From Nautilus pompilius (taxonomy: Eukaryota; Mollusca; Cephalopoda; Nautilida; Nautilidae), in NCBI GenBank assembly GCA_018389105.1, contig JACATO010000595.1, forward strand, positions 1-64,000: a DNA stretch of 64,000 nucleotides, in the 5' to 3' direction. Both the position numbers and the translations under genes were made by a program. This document shows, piece by piece, positions 45,281 to 56,763 of the stretch (within the stretch, counting starts at the first letter, position 1; every line of letters starts with the position of its first letter). Below the pieces are notes generated by a model, which worked only from the letters and a program-made list of their open reading frames with translations, was not told the origin of the DNA and ran no database searches.

Positions 45281-48200
45281 ATGTCGAGACGCCTTAATTT
45301 TTTATCCCTGAATTTAAGAGGGATAAAATTTAACAAAAACTGGAATGTTTTTCTAGATAACCTAGAACATTCGAATCCCAACCAAATAACATGCATGCAA
45401 GAGTTACATTTACAAAATAAAAGAGAATTAGATAGATATTTCACGAATTGGCATGGTTTAATACACGCCAGTTTAGATCCTATAGGTAGAAAGAAAGGCG
45501 CCTGCATTCTTTTTCACCGTAGTCTAGACATAAAAATAGAACATACCTTCAGCGACAATGAAGGTCGCGTAGCAATAGCAGGATACACAGATAAAAACAA
45601 AAGAAAAGTGATGATTGCATCGGTGTACGTTCCAACTGTAGCGAAAGAGCGTGCATCCTTCCTTCAGAACTTCAATACTATCTTAGAGCAGGAACTTAGG
45701 TCTTACCCTGCCGAAGATATTTATATACTAGGAGATTTTAACTGCGTCCAGTCCCACGAGCTAGACAGGCAGGGACCAGACATTAAAAGGAGGAGACATC
45801 TGGTTGGCCAAGCCCAGCTACAGGCCATGTGCTCAGGTTTGGTTTGATTGATGGCTTTAGATACAAGCACCCAGACATGAAAGGCTTCACCCATTATAGC
45901 CTGAAATACAATGTCACGACTAGATTAGATAGGATTTATGTATCAAAACACGCAGCCAGACAGCTCCATGGAGCGACCACTGCCAGGTAAAGGCCAGCTT
46001 CCTCCTCCAGGAGAATATCAGAGGCCCCGGCAGCTGGAAACTGAACAACGTTATTCTGACGGAGTCAGAATACGTTGAAGGGATCCAGCGGCTATGGGAG
46101 GACTGGTCCTCCAAAAAGGACGAGTACGAAGACCCCCTGGTATGGTGGGATTTAGGAAAGAATAGAATAAGAAATTTTAGTATAAAATATAGTAAAGCAC
46201 GTAGTGCGTATAGGCAGCTTGTAGAAACTAAGTTGAAACAGAAGTTAAACTTAGAATTAAAACAGGCCGCCTTAGGAGAGGATAGAAGCAAGGAAATTAA
46301 AGCCATCCAAACAAAAATAGATAGATTGCAATTAGACAAAACAGAAGGCGCCAGGATTAGGGCCAGAGTACCGGCCATGAATGGCGAAGGCAATAGAAGG
46401 TCATTCTGTGGCTTAGAAAAAACAAACGCGGATAGGAAAACAATAAACAAGCTAATAAATAAGGAAGGCCAGATACTGACAGATATAGATGATATATTAC
46501 TGGAAGAGTCTCGGTTCTTCAAAGAATTATACACTAGCGAAGACACATGTCCGCTTGCTCAGGACGAAATCTTGGAGTGTCTAGAAAATAAACTAGACCC
46601 CCTAGAAGCCGAACTCTGCGAGGGACCCTTAAACATACAAGAAATAAAACAGGCCATTAGGGCCTCAAATAAAGATAAAACCCCAGGGAATGATGGCCTT
46701 ACGCTGGAATTCTATAAGAGATTTGAATATCTCCTAGCTAAGGACCTAACATTCATCGCAAATGTAGCGTATGACAAAGGGGGGTACTCTCCGAATCCCA
46801 GCGTAGTGCCACCCTTGTACTGCTCCCGAAAGGAGGTGATGGAGGTGATGGGGCATACCTGGGAAAACTGGAGACCCCTAAGTTTGCTCAATAGCGATTA
46901 TAAAATTATAACTAAGGCACTAGCAAATAGGCTAGCAAAAGTAATGAGTAAAATAGTAAGTGCGGACCAGTCCAGTTCAGTGAGAGGGAGAAGTATTACA
47001 GATACCCTCCAACTGTTCAGAGAAATAACAAGTAGGCTAGACACAGAAAATTCCCTAGGGATAATGCTAGCCTGAGATCAGAAAAAAGCATTTGATAGAG
47101 TAGAATGGGATTTTCTCATAAAAACATTAAAAACCCTCGGTTTCGGGGAGTATTTCATAAAATTTGTTAGACTAATATATACAGACATATACACACAGAT
47201 ACAACAAAACGGACACACATCTGCAACCTTTAGACCCACGAGAGGCATCCGACAAGGATGCCCACTTAGTGCTATGCTGTACGTCTTAACTGCTGAACCA
47301 ATGGCTGCTCTTATTTGCTCTAATAGTAATATTAGAGGAATAGGCGGTGTAAAAATTCAGCAGTATGCAGATGATGCCACACTCCTCTTTGAGGATGAGG
47401 ATAGTCTGCATGAAGCACTGAGATCCCTTGAGGTATATGAAAAAGCCTCAGGGGCAAAAATCAACCTCAGAAAGACAACTGCAGCATGGCTGGGAGGTAA
47501 CAAAAAACCTCCCAGTAAGCACAAAATCACGTGGGCTGAAGACAAAATAAAATTACTTGGAATATATTTCCCTACTAATAGCAAGACTAACACGGATAAA
47601 CCCAACTGGGACATAACAATAAGTAAGATCAGAGGCTTATTAACAGCATGGTCTTCACTTAATTTATCTTATTTTACAAAGACAGAATTAATTAATACTT
47701 ACGCTGCACCAAAAATATTTTATAAATCTAAAATAATAGGGATGCCGAAGTGGGCGCGCACTGCCATAGATGCCGAATTTGATCGATTTATATGGCAAGG
47801 GCGCAAACACTTGGCAAATAGGCAAATAATAAGACTCCCCCGAAACAAAGGAGGATTAAATTTAATAAACTTAGAGAGCAAAACAGGTGCTCAAATGATA
47901 ATTAACATAATAAATATCATAAGGAATAGCGAAGAAAAACCAAGATGGCACTCTCTCTTTCTAAATAGACTAGCTAAGGCATTCAATACCCCTAGTGGTA
48001 TGCATGTACTTACTAATAAACTAAAACTATATAGAGCTCAAAAACATGTACTAACAGACTATCACGTAACAGCACTAACAAATTGGATAAAATCCAACAT
48101 AGACATACACCCAGACAATATAATAAGCTTAGGAACGCAACAACACGATCTAGAAAAAACATCCCAGCGAGACATCTACTTCTTCCTTGCGTCACGACCG

Positions 48201-48845
48201 ATAACGGAACCTGACTACAGGGAGAAGTGGAGAAGCACGCTGAATACGTCTGTACTTCCGTGGGACACAATATGGAAATCTTCCATCAACCATCTCACGG
48301 ACGGGTACACCGCTGATATCCACTGGAAGATATTAAGAAGAGTTCTCCCCACAAGGGAGAATAAGAATAAATGGAAAATTATAAATTCTCCAAAATGCCT
48401 ACATTGTAAAGAGCAGGACGAAACGGTTCTACATTGTATATTCGCATGTCCGCTGAATATAGAAATGTGGTGCCTAGTCCGAGATTTGGTCTTCAAAATT
48501 AAAAGTCCCCAGGACAAACTTAATTTGTTCTGGCGCATCTTTGGCTTCTCCTCAAGGACTAAAAAGGACTGCCTTTCTAACTTCTTGGTCTTCACGGCAC
48601 AAAGGATTGCTTGGAGTAGCCGGAAGGCTTTAGAGAGCGGTCAACTCACTTCAACTAAAAAACTGTTCCAAAATTATGTAACAATGTGGTTACAACAGAA
48701 ATACGCAGTCATGAAATCCAGTATCAGTGATAGAGCGCTGTACTCATCCATATGGCTGATAAACAGCGCCCTTGGGAATATATCACCAAACAATCAACTT
48801 ATTCTGATAAGCCTCCTTGAATCAACGTTACTTTGTATATGCTAA
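45281..48845 (+). pseudogene. LINE copy A ORF2 (AP endonuclease and RT), few lesions
   Basis: The start MSRRLNFLSLNLRGIKFN matches the other ORF2 copies. The endonuclease (45281 to about 46000) shows MQELHLQ, VYVPTVAKER, LGDFNCVQSH and, after a frameshift near 45835 and a small deletion near 45965, WSDHCQVKAS. From 46233 a single frame runs to 48845 except for one TGA at 47073-47075, where related copies have the Val of AVDQ. RT motifs are NWRPLSLLNSDYK, FDRVEW, RGIRQGCPLSAMLYV and QQYADDATLLF (YADD catalytic pair). The C-terminal zinc motif CLHCKEQDETVLHCIFAC is C-x2-C-x8-H-x4-C. Such ORF2 proteins nick the target and prime reverse transcription there. Confidence 0.85.
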
Positions 48846-49881
48846 TAAATATTTTTCTTACAGAATGAATGAAGAAAAGAACATAATGAGAAAACCTACT
48901 CTGAAAAACATCCAAATATCGAACTAGAATATAATATACATTAGCTATTAAAGAGAAGATTTTTCTACTGTTCCAGTATGAAAAAACACTTCTCAACTCT
49001 TTAGACTAAAGACAATCACTTTCTATAATAATTAATTTAATATATCCCATACCCACCCAGATATAACCCACCCAACACCTTTATTTTCCCCTGAGCAAAG
49101 CCCTTATTTATTTATAACTTTCCCCACCCAGAGCTGCGAGTCCCGGTAGATGGACTAAGCACGCTGCTCCGTCTCCGTTACGCGGAGTACAGGCGCTGAC
49201 CTACACTCACCTCCAGGCGGATAAAACAACACCTCCCGCCGTTGGCGAAGATAAGTGAATGGGAACGGGGCGCCGGCCGGTGGCACGATGACCTACAACG
49301 GGTCGGCTGGGCTACTTCCCCTCATCAATCACTAACCCGGGAGCCTCTGGCTCTCCAAGGGTGGAGATAAAGAAAAACAAGGATGCTACCGCCTGTCAAC
49401 GCAGTAATCCATCAAAGTAGACGGAGGCAGATCGTGTTTCCATCCATTTACAACAAAAAAAGACTATTAAAAATAAAATAAAAGTTAAAATAAAACAAAA
49501 ACAGATCCCCCCCTTATCCTCCCCCTCCGGTTGGACTTAATAAAAATAAAAAACGGCCCAATGCTGCTCTCTCTTTAGAATCTTAAGGACACACAGAGAG
49601 AAAACTCTGTTCTAGAGGGTTCAGCCTGGATAAACCTACCCCTCCTGAGCGTATTAGATACGAAGGAGTTGGGTAGCCCGCTGCTCTCGCTAGGATGAGG
49701 TACACTAACATTAAGAAAAAATAATACAGGTCGAAATAAGACCTCATTCAAACAGCTGAGGCAGCCGGTCGTGGAACCGACCCAGCTACACTACACACAC
49801 ATGCAAACTTAACAAACAGGCCATAACAATTGCACCACACCACCCCCCCAAAAAAGAAGGAAAAAAAAAGAAAAAAAAAAA
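48846..49881 (+). other. LINE copy A 3' UTR and poly(A) tail
   Basis: Non-coding. It contains a GC-rich block (49130-49400) and a block shared with the copy-B 3' UTR (GAGAGAAAACTC near 49608; GCCGGTCGTGGAACCGA near 49765). It ends in an A-rich run interrupted by G, directly followed by U2 sequence. The shared block may be what the reverse transcriptase recognises (inference). Confidence 0.7.
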
Positions 49882-49899
49882 AGATCAAAGTGTAGTATC
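49882..49899 (+). pseudogene. U2 snRNA fragment (nt 24-40) between LINEs A and B
   Basis: AGATCAAAGTGTAGTATC matches U2 snRNA around the branch-point-recognition GTAGTA. It is the right flank of LINE A and the left flank of LINE B. The same 18 bases recur after LINE B at 55701-55718 and so form LINE B's target-site duplication. Confidence 0.9.
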
Positions 49900-49954
49900 G
49901 CTGCACGGATCTCTGGAGGGAGTTTTGCTGAGGGATTTTACTTTTCCCTCAAAG

Positions 49955-49960
49955 GTAAGT
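49955..49960 (+). promoter_or_regulatory. 5' splice-site-like motif in LINE 5' UTR
   Basis: AAAG|GTAAGT, a perfect donor match, 56 nt from the 5' end of copy B. Confidence 0.5.
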
Positions 49961-50148
49961 GGTTGTGCTATTAAAAAGCGCATCTGTCGAGCAATAGCTA
50001 GCCTATTGTAAGGGCTGTGGAACCACACCCTCGTCTTGGGGCACCTAGGTACGTCAGGGAACTACCGGGTGTTAACGAGACCGGCTGATCCGGTTTTTTA
50101 AGAGCTTCGTTTTTAATCGCGTGGGCCGTTTTACGTTAGCACGGGACA

Positions 50149-51537
50149 ATGTCGCTGGCTGCGGGAAACCTTGGCCCGGAAGGAGGTCTGTCAGTCGTGG
50201 CAGGCCCATCCGGGGTTACGGGCCTTGCGCCCACAGGGGGACTCGGGCCCCAGTCCGTGGATGTGGGACGAAAGACTCCCACCCCGGCTGGAAGCGACCC
50301 GGACGTGAGTCGGGCAGGAAGGGAGACGTACGCAGGTATCCTGAGGAAGGAGCGTCCCCCACTGTCCAGCGAATCGGACGGGGAGGAAGACGGCATGGAT
50401 TTTGGGAGGTTCTTAAGAACCTACAAAAGGAAGTTAGTCACTTCCTCTGACAGCGAGGCGACGGCCTCGAAGCCAGATTCATGTCCGACGCCGAAACAAC
50501 GGCGGGGCGAAGGACAGTCGCCCCCGCGCGTCAGCATCGCCGCGCAGGCTGGGAAACAGCCGAGGAAAGAGTCGTCACTTTTCCTCTATGGCAGCGAGAC
50601 ACGGAGAGTGAGTTCAGTAGACGTGGGGCTAGCCCTCATGAAAGCAGGACTCACGCGCCGTGTGGCAGCGGTCATCGCTAAACCCAGTGGCGCGACAGAA
50701 ATCGTCTGTAAAACAGACGAGGATGCGAAACTAATTCTGACTAGACCCCTCGAGGTCAATGGACTAGCATATACCCTTAGGGGAGCTAACCCGTTGGCGT
50801 GGGTAAAAATACGAGGGGTCCCCCTGCACGCCCCGGACAACGTTCCGGAAGAATTGCTGAAAGAGTACGGGAATGTGCTTGTTACCTTCCGGCACGACAC
50901 ACTTCCCGGAACGCCTTTCTTGTCAGGGCAGAGAAGTGGGAAAATGCTCCTGACAAAGGCAATTCCAAGGAAGGTGTCAGGTCGGGTAGCAGGACGCTTC
51001 TACCGCGTGGCTGTAATCTACCGAGATCAGCCAAACGTAGCACCGTTTTGCCCGACATGTAAGATTCGGGGACATACCCTCGAATCCTGTCTCATGGCCG
51101 GGACGGTGGTTGCTGAAGACAAAGCCACCTCAGCGGTGAGAGCCCCGGAAAAGGCACCGGAAGGAAGCCAGGTCCAGGAGGTTTCAGCCAACCTGAGCGA
51201 AGCTGCAAACTCCGGGATCGGGGCACAGCGTGTCCCGAGCCCGGAGAGGGCACCGAAGCACAGATCGAGGAGGGCTAGGCAAAAGCAACGGAGAGCGACG
51301 GCGGAGCAGACGGTCGCACTCCCTAAGGGGCCACGGAGAAGCAGGTCGGCTTCCCCATGCCCATTTGGTCGAACAGGGGTGGCAAGGAGGACCACTGAGC
51401 CCTCCCGCGAGCAGTCAGAGACATCGGACGCGACGCCTCTGCAGCCTCGAAAAAACCCCGTGGTAGAAGAGCTGCGTAGCGGCAATGAATCTAACCACCC
51501 ACCGGAAGTTCCGAAAACCTCTGAAGTTAGTGCCTAA
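50149..51537 (+). CDS. LINE copy B ORF1, intact 462-codon RNA-binding protein
   Basis: This is the only uninterrupted full ORF1 in the window. The N-terminal 130 residues are Gly/Pro-rich and acidic-basic (RKERPPLSSESDGEEDGMDF) and have no counterpart in the MEPQPST-type ORF1 of the other copies. The core from about residue 143 (KESSLFLYGSETRRVSSVDV; AGLTRRVAAVIAKPSGATEI; NPLAWVKIRGVPL; TPFLSGQRSGKMLL) is RRM-like. A zinc knuckle FCPTCKIRGHTLESC, with all four ligands, sits near residue 303. The C-terminal 150 residues are rich in Arg, Ser and Pro. It lies 84 nt upstream of ORF2. The likely role is binding LINE RNA. The ATG at 50149 is the first in frame. Confidence 0.85.
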   Translation: MSLAAGNLGPEGGLSVVAGPSGVTGLAPTGGLGPQSVDVGRKTPTPAGSDPDVSRAGRETYAGILRKERPPLSSESDGEEDGMDFGRFLRTYKRKLVTSSDSEATASKPDSCPTPKQRRGEGQSPPRVSIAAQAGKQPRKESSLFLYGSETRRVSSVDVGLALMKAGLTRRVAAVIAKPSGATEIVCKTDEDAKLILTRPLEVNGLAYTLRGANPLAWVKIRGVPLHAPDNVPEELLKEYGNVLVTFRHDTLPGTPFLSGQRSGKMLLTKAIPRKVSGRVAGRFYRVAVIYRDQPNVAPFCPTCKIRGHTLESCLMAGTVVAEDKATSAVRAPEKAPEGSQVQEVSANLSEAANSGIGAQRVPSPERAPKHRSRRARQKQRRATAEQTVALPKGPRRSRSASPCPFGRTGVARRTTEPSREQSETSDATPLQPRKNPVVEELRSGNESNHPPEVPKTSEVSA

Positions 51538-51621
51538 TTTAGGTACTTTCTTTTCGGCAGACTTTTTTTGGAATAACGACTTTGATAACGTCCACGGACA
51601 CATGACTTTTGATTATTGATT

Positions 51622-54600
51622 ATGGCTAGACGACTAAATTTTCTCTCCCTCAATATTAGAGGGATAAATTACAATACGCATTTCGACGGTTTCTTAAGTT
51701 ACCTAGAAAAATCAAACACAGATGTAGCCTGCCTGCAGGAACTACATCTCAACAACCAGATAGAACTAGAACATAAATTGGCACGATGGAAAGGACAGAA
51801 GCTCGCTAGTTTAGCGCCGTCAGGCCGAGGACGAGGAGTAGCTATTCTTTTCCACCCCAAGTTCTGTTTCAGCTTAGACCACTCCTACAGTGATAACACC
51901 GGAAGAGTAATCCTAGCTAGCATAACCAAGGAGGACCAAACAAAGGCGATGATCGCGTCGGTTTACGCTCCGAATGTTGCTCGGGAGCGGGTAACCTTCA
52001 TGCTGAGCCTCAAAGACATGTTAGAACAGGAACTTATGGCTTACCCTGCAAGTGAGATTTATGTATTGGGGGACTTTAATTGCGTCCCAGACCATGAGTT
52101 AGATAGGCAGGGACCAGCCGTTAACCATAGAACGCATCTCGCCGGGATCCCGCAACTGGAGACCTTGTGCCAACAGTTCGGGCTAGTGGATGCGTTTAGA
52201 ACTAAACACCCAGACTTAAAGGAGTACACTCATTATAGCCATAGATATAGCGTAGCTACTAGACTAGACCGAGTGTACGTTAGCGCTAACCTAGCACCGG
52301 TGCTCACGCAGATTACGCACGACGTAGTCTCGTGGACCGATCATTCGCAGGTAACGGCTAGCTTTATAGTCAGGCAGGCGGCCAGAGGACCCGGTACCTG
52401 GAAACTCAATACCTCTGTTTGACCGAGTCAGAGTCAGAATACGTAGAAAGTGTACAGCTCTTCTGGGAAGACTGGAGAACGCACATAAATAGCTTCCCTA
52501 GTGCAACCGAATGGTGGGACATAGGGAAAGTAAAACTGAGGGAACTCAGTATAGAATACTGCCAGATACGATCGGCGTATAGGCAATACAGAGAGAGGCA
52601 CCTAAAGGACGCCCTTAAACTAGAATTAAACCAAGCGGCTATAGGATCCCCTAACATAGATAAGATCCAAGCCATTAAAAAAGAATTAACAAACCTAACT
52701 AGTAGCAAAGCAGAAGGCGCTAGAATAAGAGCCAAAGCGCAGGCTATTAGCGAAGAAAAATGTAGCAAAGCCTTCTGCGGCTTAGAGAAGGCTAGAGCAC
52801 AGACTAAACTTATGACTAGTCTAAAAACTAACGACGGTCGCTACGTCACAGACATAGAGGACATCATTAGGGAAGAGACTCGGTTTTTCAAACAGCTATA
52901 CACTAGTGAGGAAATTAGTCCGTCAGCTCAGGACGAACTTTTTGAAACGCTAGAACATAAACTAGATCCCATAGAGGCCGAGCTCTGCGACGGACCCATA
53001 ACGGAACTAGAGATAAAACAAGCCATCGCGGCTTTAAAAAATGAGAAATCACCCGGGAGCGACGGCCTTCCGCCGGAGTTCTATAAAAGGTTCGGATACC
53101 TGTTAGCTAAGGACCTGGCAGTCGTAGCGAACAGTGCGTTCGATGATGGTGTCCTTTCGGATAGCCAGCGCTGTGCCACGGTGACCCTGTTGTTCAAGGG
53201 AGGCGACCGGGACAGCCTGACGAACTGGAGGCCCATCAGTTTACTAAATTATGACTACAAAATCATAGCTAAGGTGTTAAGCGAAAGGCTGGCCAAAGTT
53301 ATGCATAAAGTCACGGGTGGGGATCAGACCTGTTCAGTCAGAGGGAGGACAGTGGCCGACTCTCTCCAGCTGATCAGAGAAATCCTGCATAAAATAGACA
53401 CAGAAAACTCCTCAGCCATCATGCTGGCCGTCGATCAGATGAAAGCATTCGATAGGATAGAGTGGAGTTTTCTTTTAAGAACACTAAAAGAGTTAGGATT
53501 CGGGGACAACTTCGTCAGCTGGATAAAGTTAGCCTACACCGATATCCAGACAAGAATAACGCAGAATGGTTTCATCTCGGCGTACTTTAAACCCTCTCGC
53601 GGAATACGGCAAGGATGCCCTCTCAGCGCGCTGCTGTATGTGCTCGCTGCAGAGACGCTAGCCTGTTCGATACGCGCAGAGGAGAAAATACGAGGGATAG
53701 AAATAAACAATAAACTAGATACTAAAATAATTCAGTACGCCGACGACACCACGATCTTCGTCCGTGACGAGCGGAGCTTGGAGGCAGCGTTCGACAAACT
53801 TCGCCTTTACGAGCGGGCATCTGGTGCCAATAAAAAAAAACCAAAACCAAGGGGGCGTGGCTAGGTTCTCTTCGGAAAATCCCCCACAAACCTGACAGTT
53901 TCGGTATTAGCTGGGCTAGGGACAGAATAAAAATTCTGGGTATCGTGTACCCCCTTAGCAAAAACGTAAACGTAGATAAGGACAACTGGCACGAGCTTGT
54001 TGAAAGAATAAAAGTACAAATAAAGGGCTGGCGAGCCCATAACCTTAGCTTTGTAGGTAAGGAAACAGTAGTGAATAGCATACTCACCGCCCCTATATGG
54101 TATAGGAGTAAAATCATAGATATGCCGGAGTGGGCGCGTACCGCCATTGACGCTGAACTGGACAAGTTCTTGTGGCAAGGGCGCAAACACCTCGTCAATA
54201 AACAAGTAATTCGACTTCCCCGGAATTGCGGAGGACTAAATATTGCAAACATAGAGAGCAAAATACGCGCTCAGAGAATAAAATCAATACTAGATATCAT
54301 AGGAGATATGATAGACATACCAAAATGGCAAATACTTTTCTCCCAACAGGTAGCAAAGGCCTTCGGCGCGGATAACGGAATAGTTACCCTACGCGGAAAG
54401 CCTAGAATCCACCAAAAACTAAACAATAACCTAAGTAGTTTCCACAAAAATAGCATAGAAACATGGAGTAAGAGCAAAATAACCCTAATAGGGAATCAAG
54501 TAAAATTAGACCAAAACTATAAACACATAAGCAAACTGACGCAACGTGACTTGTACCTTCACCTGGCATCGGCTCCGGTAACGGAACCTGATTACAGGGG

Positions 54601-55173
54601 AAGGTGGGAAAGTATCCTAAATTCAGGCACCCTTCAGTGGAAAGCACTATGGGAACGAGCAAAAGGTTGTCTCTTAGACAACTATACCTCGGACATCCAT
54701 TGGAAGATAATTCACCTAGTACTCCCTTCGAGGGAAATGAAGCATCAGTGGAAATTGATAGATTCCCCCAAATGCCTCATTTGCGCAGGCCAGGACGACA
54801 CGGTCATCCACAGCGTCTTCAGCTGTCCGCAGCAGGAGGCGCTGTGGGGCCTAGTCGAAGTTTTGGTACAACTAGTAAAAGGCCGACGGCACAGACTTAA
54901 TCTGTACCGCCGCACCTTCGGATTCAACCCCCACAGTAAAAAGGACCGTCTTTCGAACTTCCTGATCTTCACTGCCCAGCAGTGAGCTTGGAGTAGTCGC
55001 AGGTCTTTAGAGGGCGGAAAACTCACTCCAACCCAAACCGTCTACCGCCGCCTCGTAGAAAATACACGGCCGGTTCTTCCAGTGAGCTGGACCGAGAACT
55101 GTTTTCGGATACCTGGCTTATAAACCAGGCATTGGGCCGGCTTGATGGCAAGAGCTTAATTAGTCACGTCTAA
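51622..55173 (+). pseudogene. LINE copy B ORF2, about four lesions
   Basis: It starts MARRLNFLSLNIRGINYN. The endonuclease is complete: CLQELHLNN, VYAPNVARER, LGDFNCVPDHELDRQG, RLDRVYVS and WTDHSQVTAS. A small frameshift near 52415 leads to the RT frame (to 53864): SPGSDGLPPEFYKRFG, NWRPISLLNYDYK, AFDRIEW, RGIRQGCPLSALLYV and IQYADDTTIFV, with YADD intact. A second frameshift lies in the nine-A run at 53831-53839. The next frame carries WARTAIDAELDKFLWQGRKH and a C-x2-C-x8-H-x4-C motif (CLICAGQDDTVIHSVFSC). A TGA at 54983-54985 and a late frameshift precede the natural end near 55173. Few changes separate it from a full frame, so the insertion is relatively young or recently selected. Confidence 0.85.
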
Positions 55174-55700
55174 GAACGTGCTTCAAAATCAAAATACTCC
55201 GACCTTAGGAGGAACTCCCCCGGTGGAAAACCACTTTTCTATTTTTCAGATAAGAAGAAAGAAGAAGACGCCGGATGAGAACACACAAGTAAATACCACA
55301 AACGGCCGACTAGCGACCATTCATTAAATGTAAAGGAAACCGCAAGAGGGCAGAGGTCAAACTCGGCCTACTACGGATTTCGACGTTGGCGGAAGAAGAA
55401 TGTCAACTAATGTTTATTTCTTCTTTGCAGCTTAGCGATAAAAGGAGAGAAAACTCCACTTCGAGAGCAAGCACTGGGTAAATCCTACCTCCCCGCCCAT
55501 TGGGAGGGGATGGGTAGCCGGCTACTCTCACTTAGGCAAAAACACCCACTCTCTCAGACGTAAATAAGTCTCACTCGTAAACAGCTAAGACGGCCGGTCG
55601 TGGAACCGATCTGGCTACACCTCACACACAAGCAACTTTACACCACACATAGAACTTTCTAGATTGAATAAACGTAGGCACACCACACACACAAAAAAAA
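55174..55700 (+). other. LINE copy B 3' UTR and A-tail
   Basis: Shares GAGAGAAAACTCC, GGGTAGCCGGCTACTCTC and GCCGGTCGTGGAACCGA-like blocks with the copy A 3' UTR. It ends in CACACACAAAAAAAA immediately before U2 sequence. Confidence 0.75.
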
Positions 55701-55724
55701 AGATCAAAGTGTAGTATCTGTTCT
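55701..55724 (+). pseudogene. U2 snRNA fragment (nt 24-46) between LINEs B and C
   Basis: It begins AGATCAAAGTGTAGTATC and runs six more bases (TGTTCT), continuing the U2 match to nt 46. The next LINE's 5' UTR follows. It is six bases longer than the piece at 49882-49899. Confidence 0.9.
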
Positions 55725-55806
55725 CTCACTTGGATTTACTAAAGCGACGTCAAGGAACCCGCACTGCGGAAGTACTGGACCTGACTTTCGAACAGCGCTG
55801 CGACGG

Positions 55807-55812
55807 GTAAGT
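55807..55812 (+). promoter_or_regulatory. 5' splice-site-like motif in LINE 5' UTR
   Basis: CGG|GTAAGT, 82 nt from the 5' end of copy C; the fifth occurrence of this motif at a similar place. Confidence 0.5.
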
Positions 55813-56763
55813 ATTAACGCCTTTCTAGCTGTGAAAATTTTCGCTCGATTTCTGTCAATTTCTTTGTGCCTCACTGCTACTCTATAGACTCCACTGTTAG
55901 TTAGAAGGCACGGTTTGTTCTCTGTGAATTTTATAGAACTAATTAGGGCTCTGAATTTGAGTAGGAAACGTGCGGCCGGACGCTAGGTCACCGCAGAGTA
56001 AGTTCTTCGGAACGCCTCTATAGGCCCCTGTAACTATCGTTCTTCTGCCCACCCCACCTAGAACCGCGACGACAACTAGCCTAGAATAGTCTGCACAAAG
56101 TAAGAGTTTCGAACTCAGAATATCAGATAGTAATACCCCACGTAGGTTGGTAGAAGTAATAAGTCTGAGGACTTAGAAGTTTTTTAAAAACGTAAGAGTT
56201 TAGAACTCAAACTTCCTCCCCAACTTAGAGCGTCTTCCCTTTCCACTAACTCTCGTAGTATAAAAGTCTTCGGACTTACAACGTGGAAAGATAAGTAACT
56301 GGTAACAGTCGTCCGAGACTCCGCTTTTCCAACCTTGTAATTAGCCAGGACACGCGATATATATATATTTTAAAATATCTAGATAGTTTTTCTCATCACA
56401 CGCGAAATTAACAACACCCCCCTTCCTCCGCCGCCTCTGACCAACCTAGATAGACTTTACCCCTAGAACTTAGGTTACCTTCAAAATACGCCGCCGTTCA
56501 GAGAGGAACCGTCTGCTAGACACAAACCACAGAGCGCAACCGTCACCCCCCACCACAGGTTAGGATCCCAGTACCGTCCCCCCTCCCCCTAGTCAACCCA
56601 GAGCCTTCACTCGTTCTTTCCTCCAAGCCACTAGAGAGCCCCCCCTAACCCTCCCCTCCTCGGACACAAAAGACCTCTAATCAGCTTAGCGGATTAGTGG
56701 CCACCGGCGAGTGAACACCGTCGACGACAAAGACAGGCAGCAGGATCGAATTACAACACCAGG

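Larger units (their letters stand above)
40303..49881 (+). mobile_element. U2-inserted Keno-like LINE, copy A, with nested hAT
   Basis: This is a full-length LINE of about 6.8 kb once the 2.8-kb hAT (42441-45249) is removed. It is flanked on the left by U2 nt 1-29 and on the right by U2 nt 24-40. The order is a 0.95-kb 5' UTR, ORF1 (41249-42384), a spacer split by the hAT, ORF2 (45281-48845), a 1-kb 3' UTR and a poly(A)-rich tail at 49859-49881. A target duplication of about AGATCA is consistent with both flanks. The two-ORF architecture places it with Tx1/L1-type elements, and the target matches that known for Keno elements of the Tx1 group. Confidence 0.85.
49900..55700 (+). mobile_element. 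U2-inserted Keno-like LINE, copy B (second subfamily)
   Basis: A 5.8-kb LINE bounded by identical 18-bp U2 sequences (49882-49899, 55701-55718). It has a short 5' UTR (49900-50148), the fully open ORF1 at 50149-51537, ORF2 at 51622-55173 and a 3' UTR ending ACACACAAAAAAAA. Its ORF1 N-terminus and ORF2 sequence differ clearly from copies A and C, so it belongs to a distinct subfamily using the same target. Of all LINEs here it is the best preserved. Confidence 0.9.
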
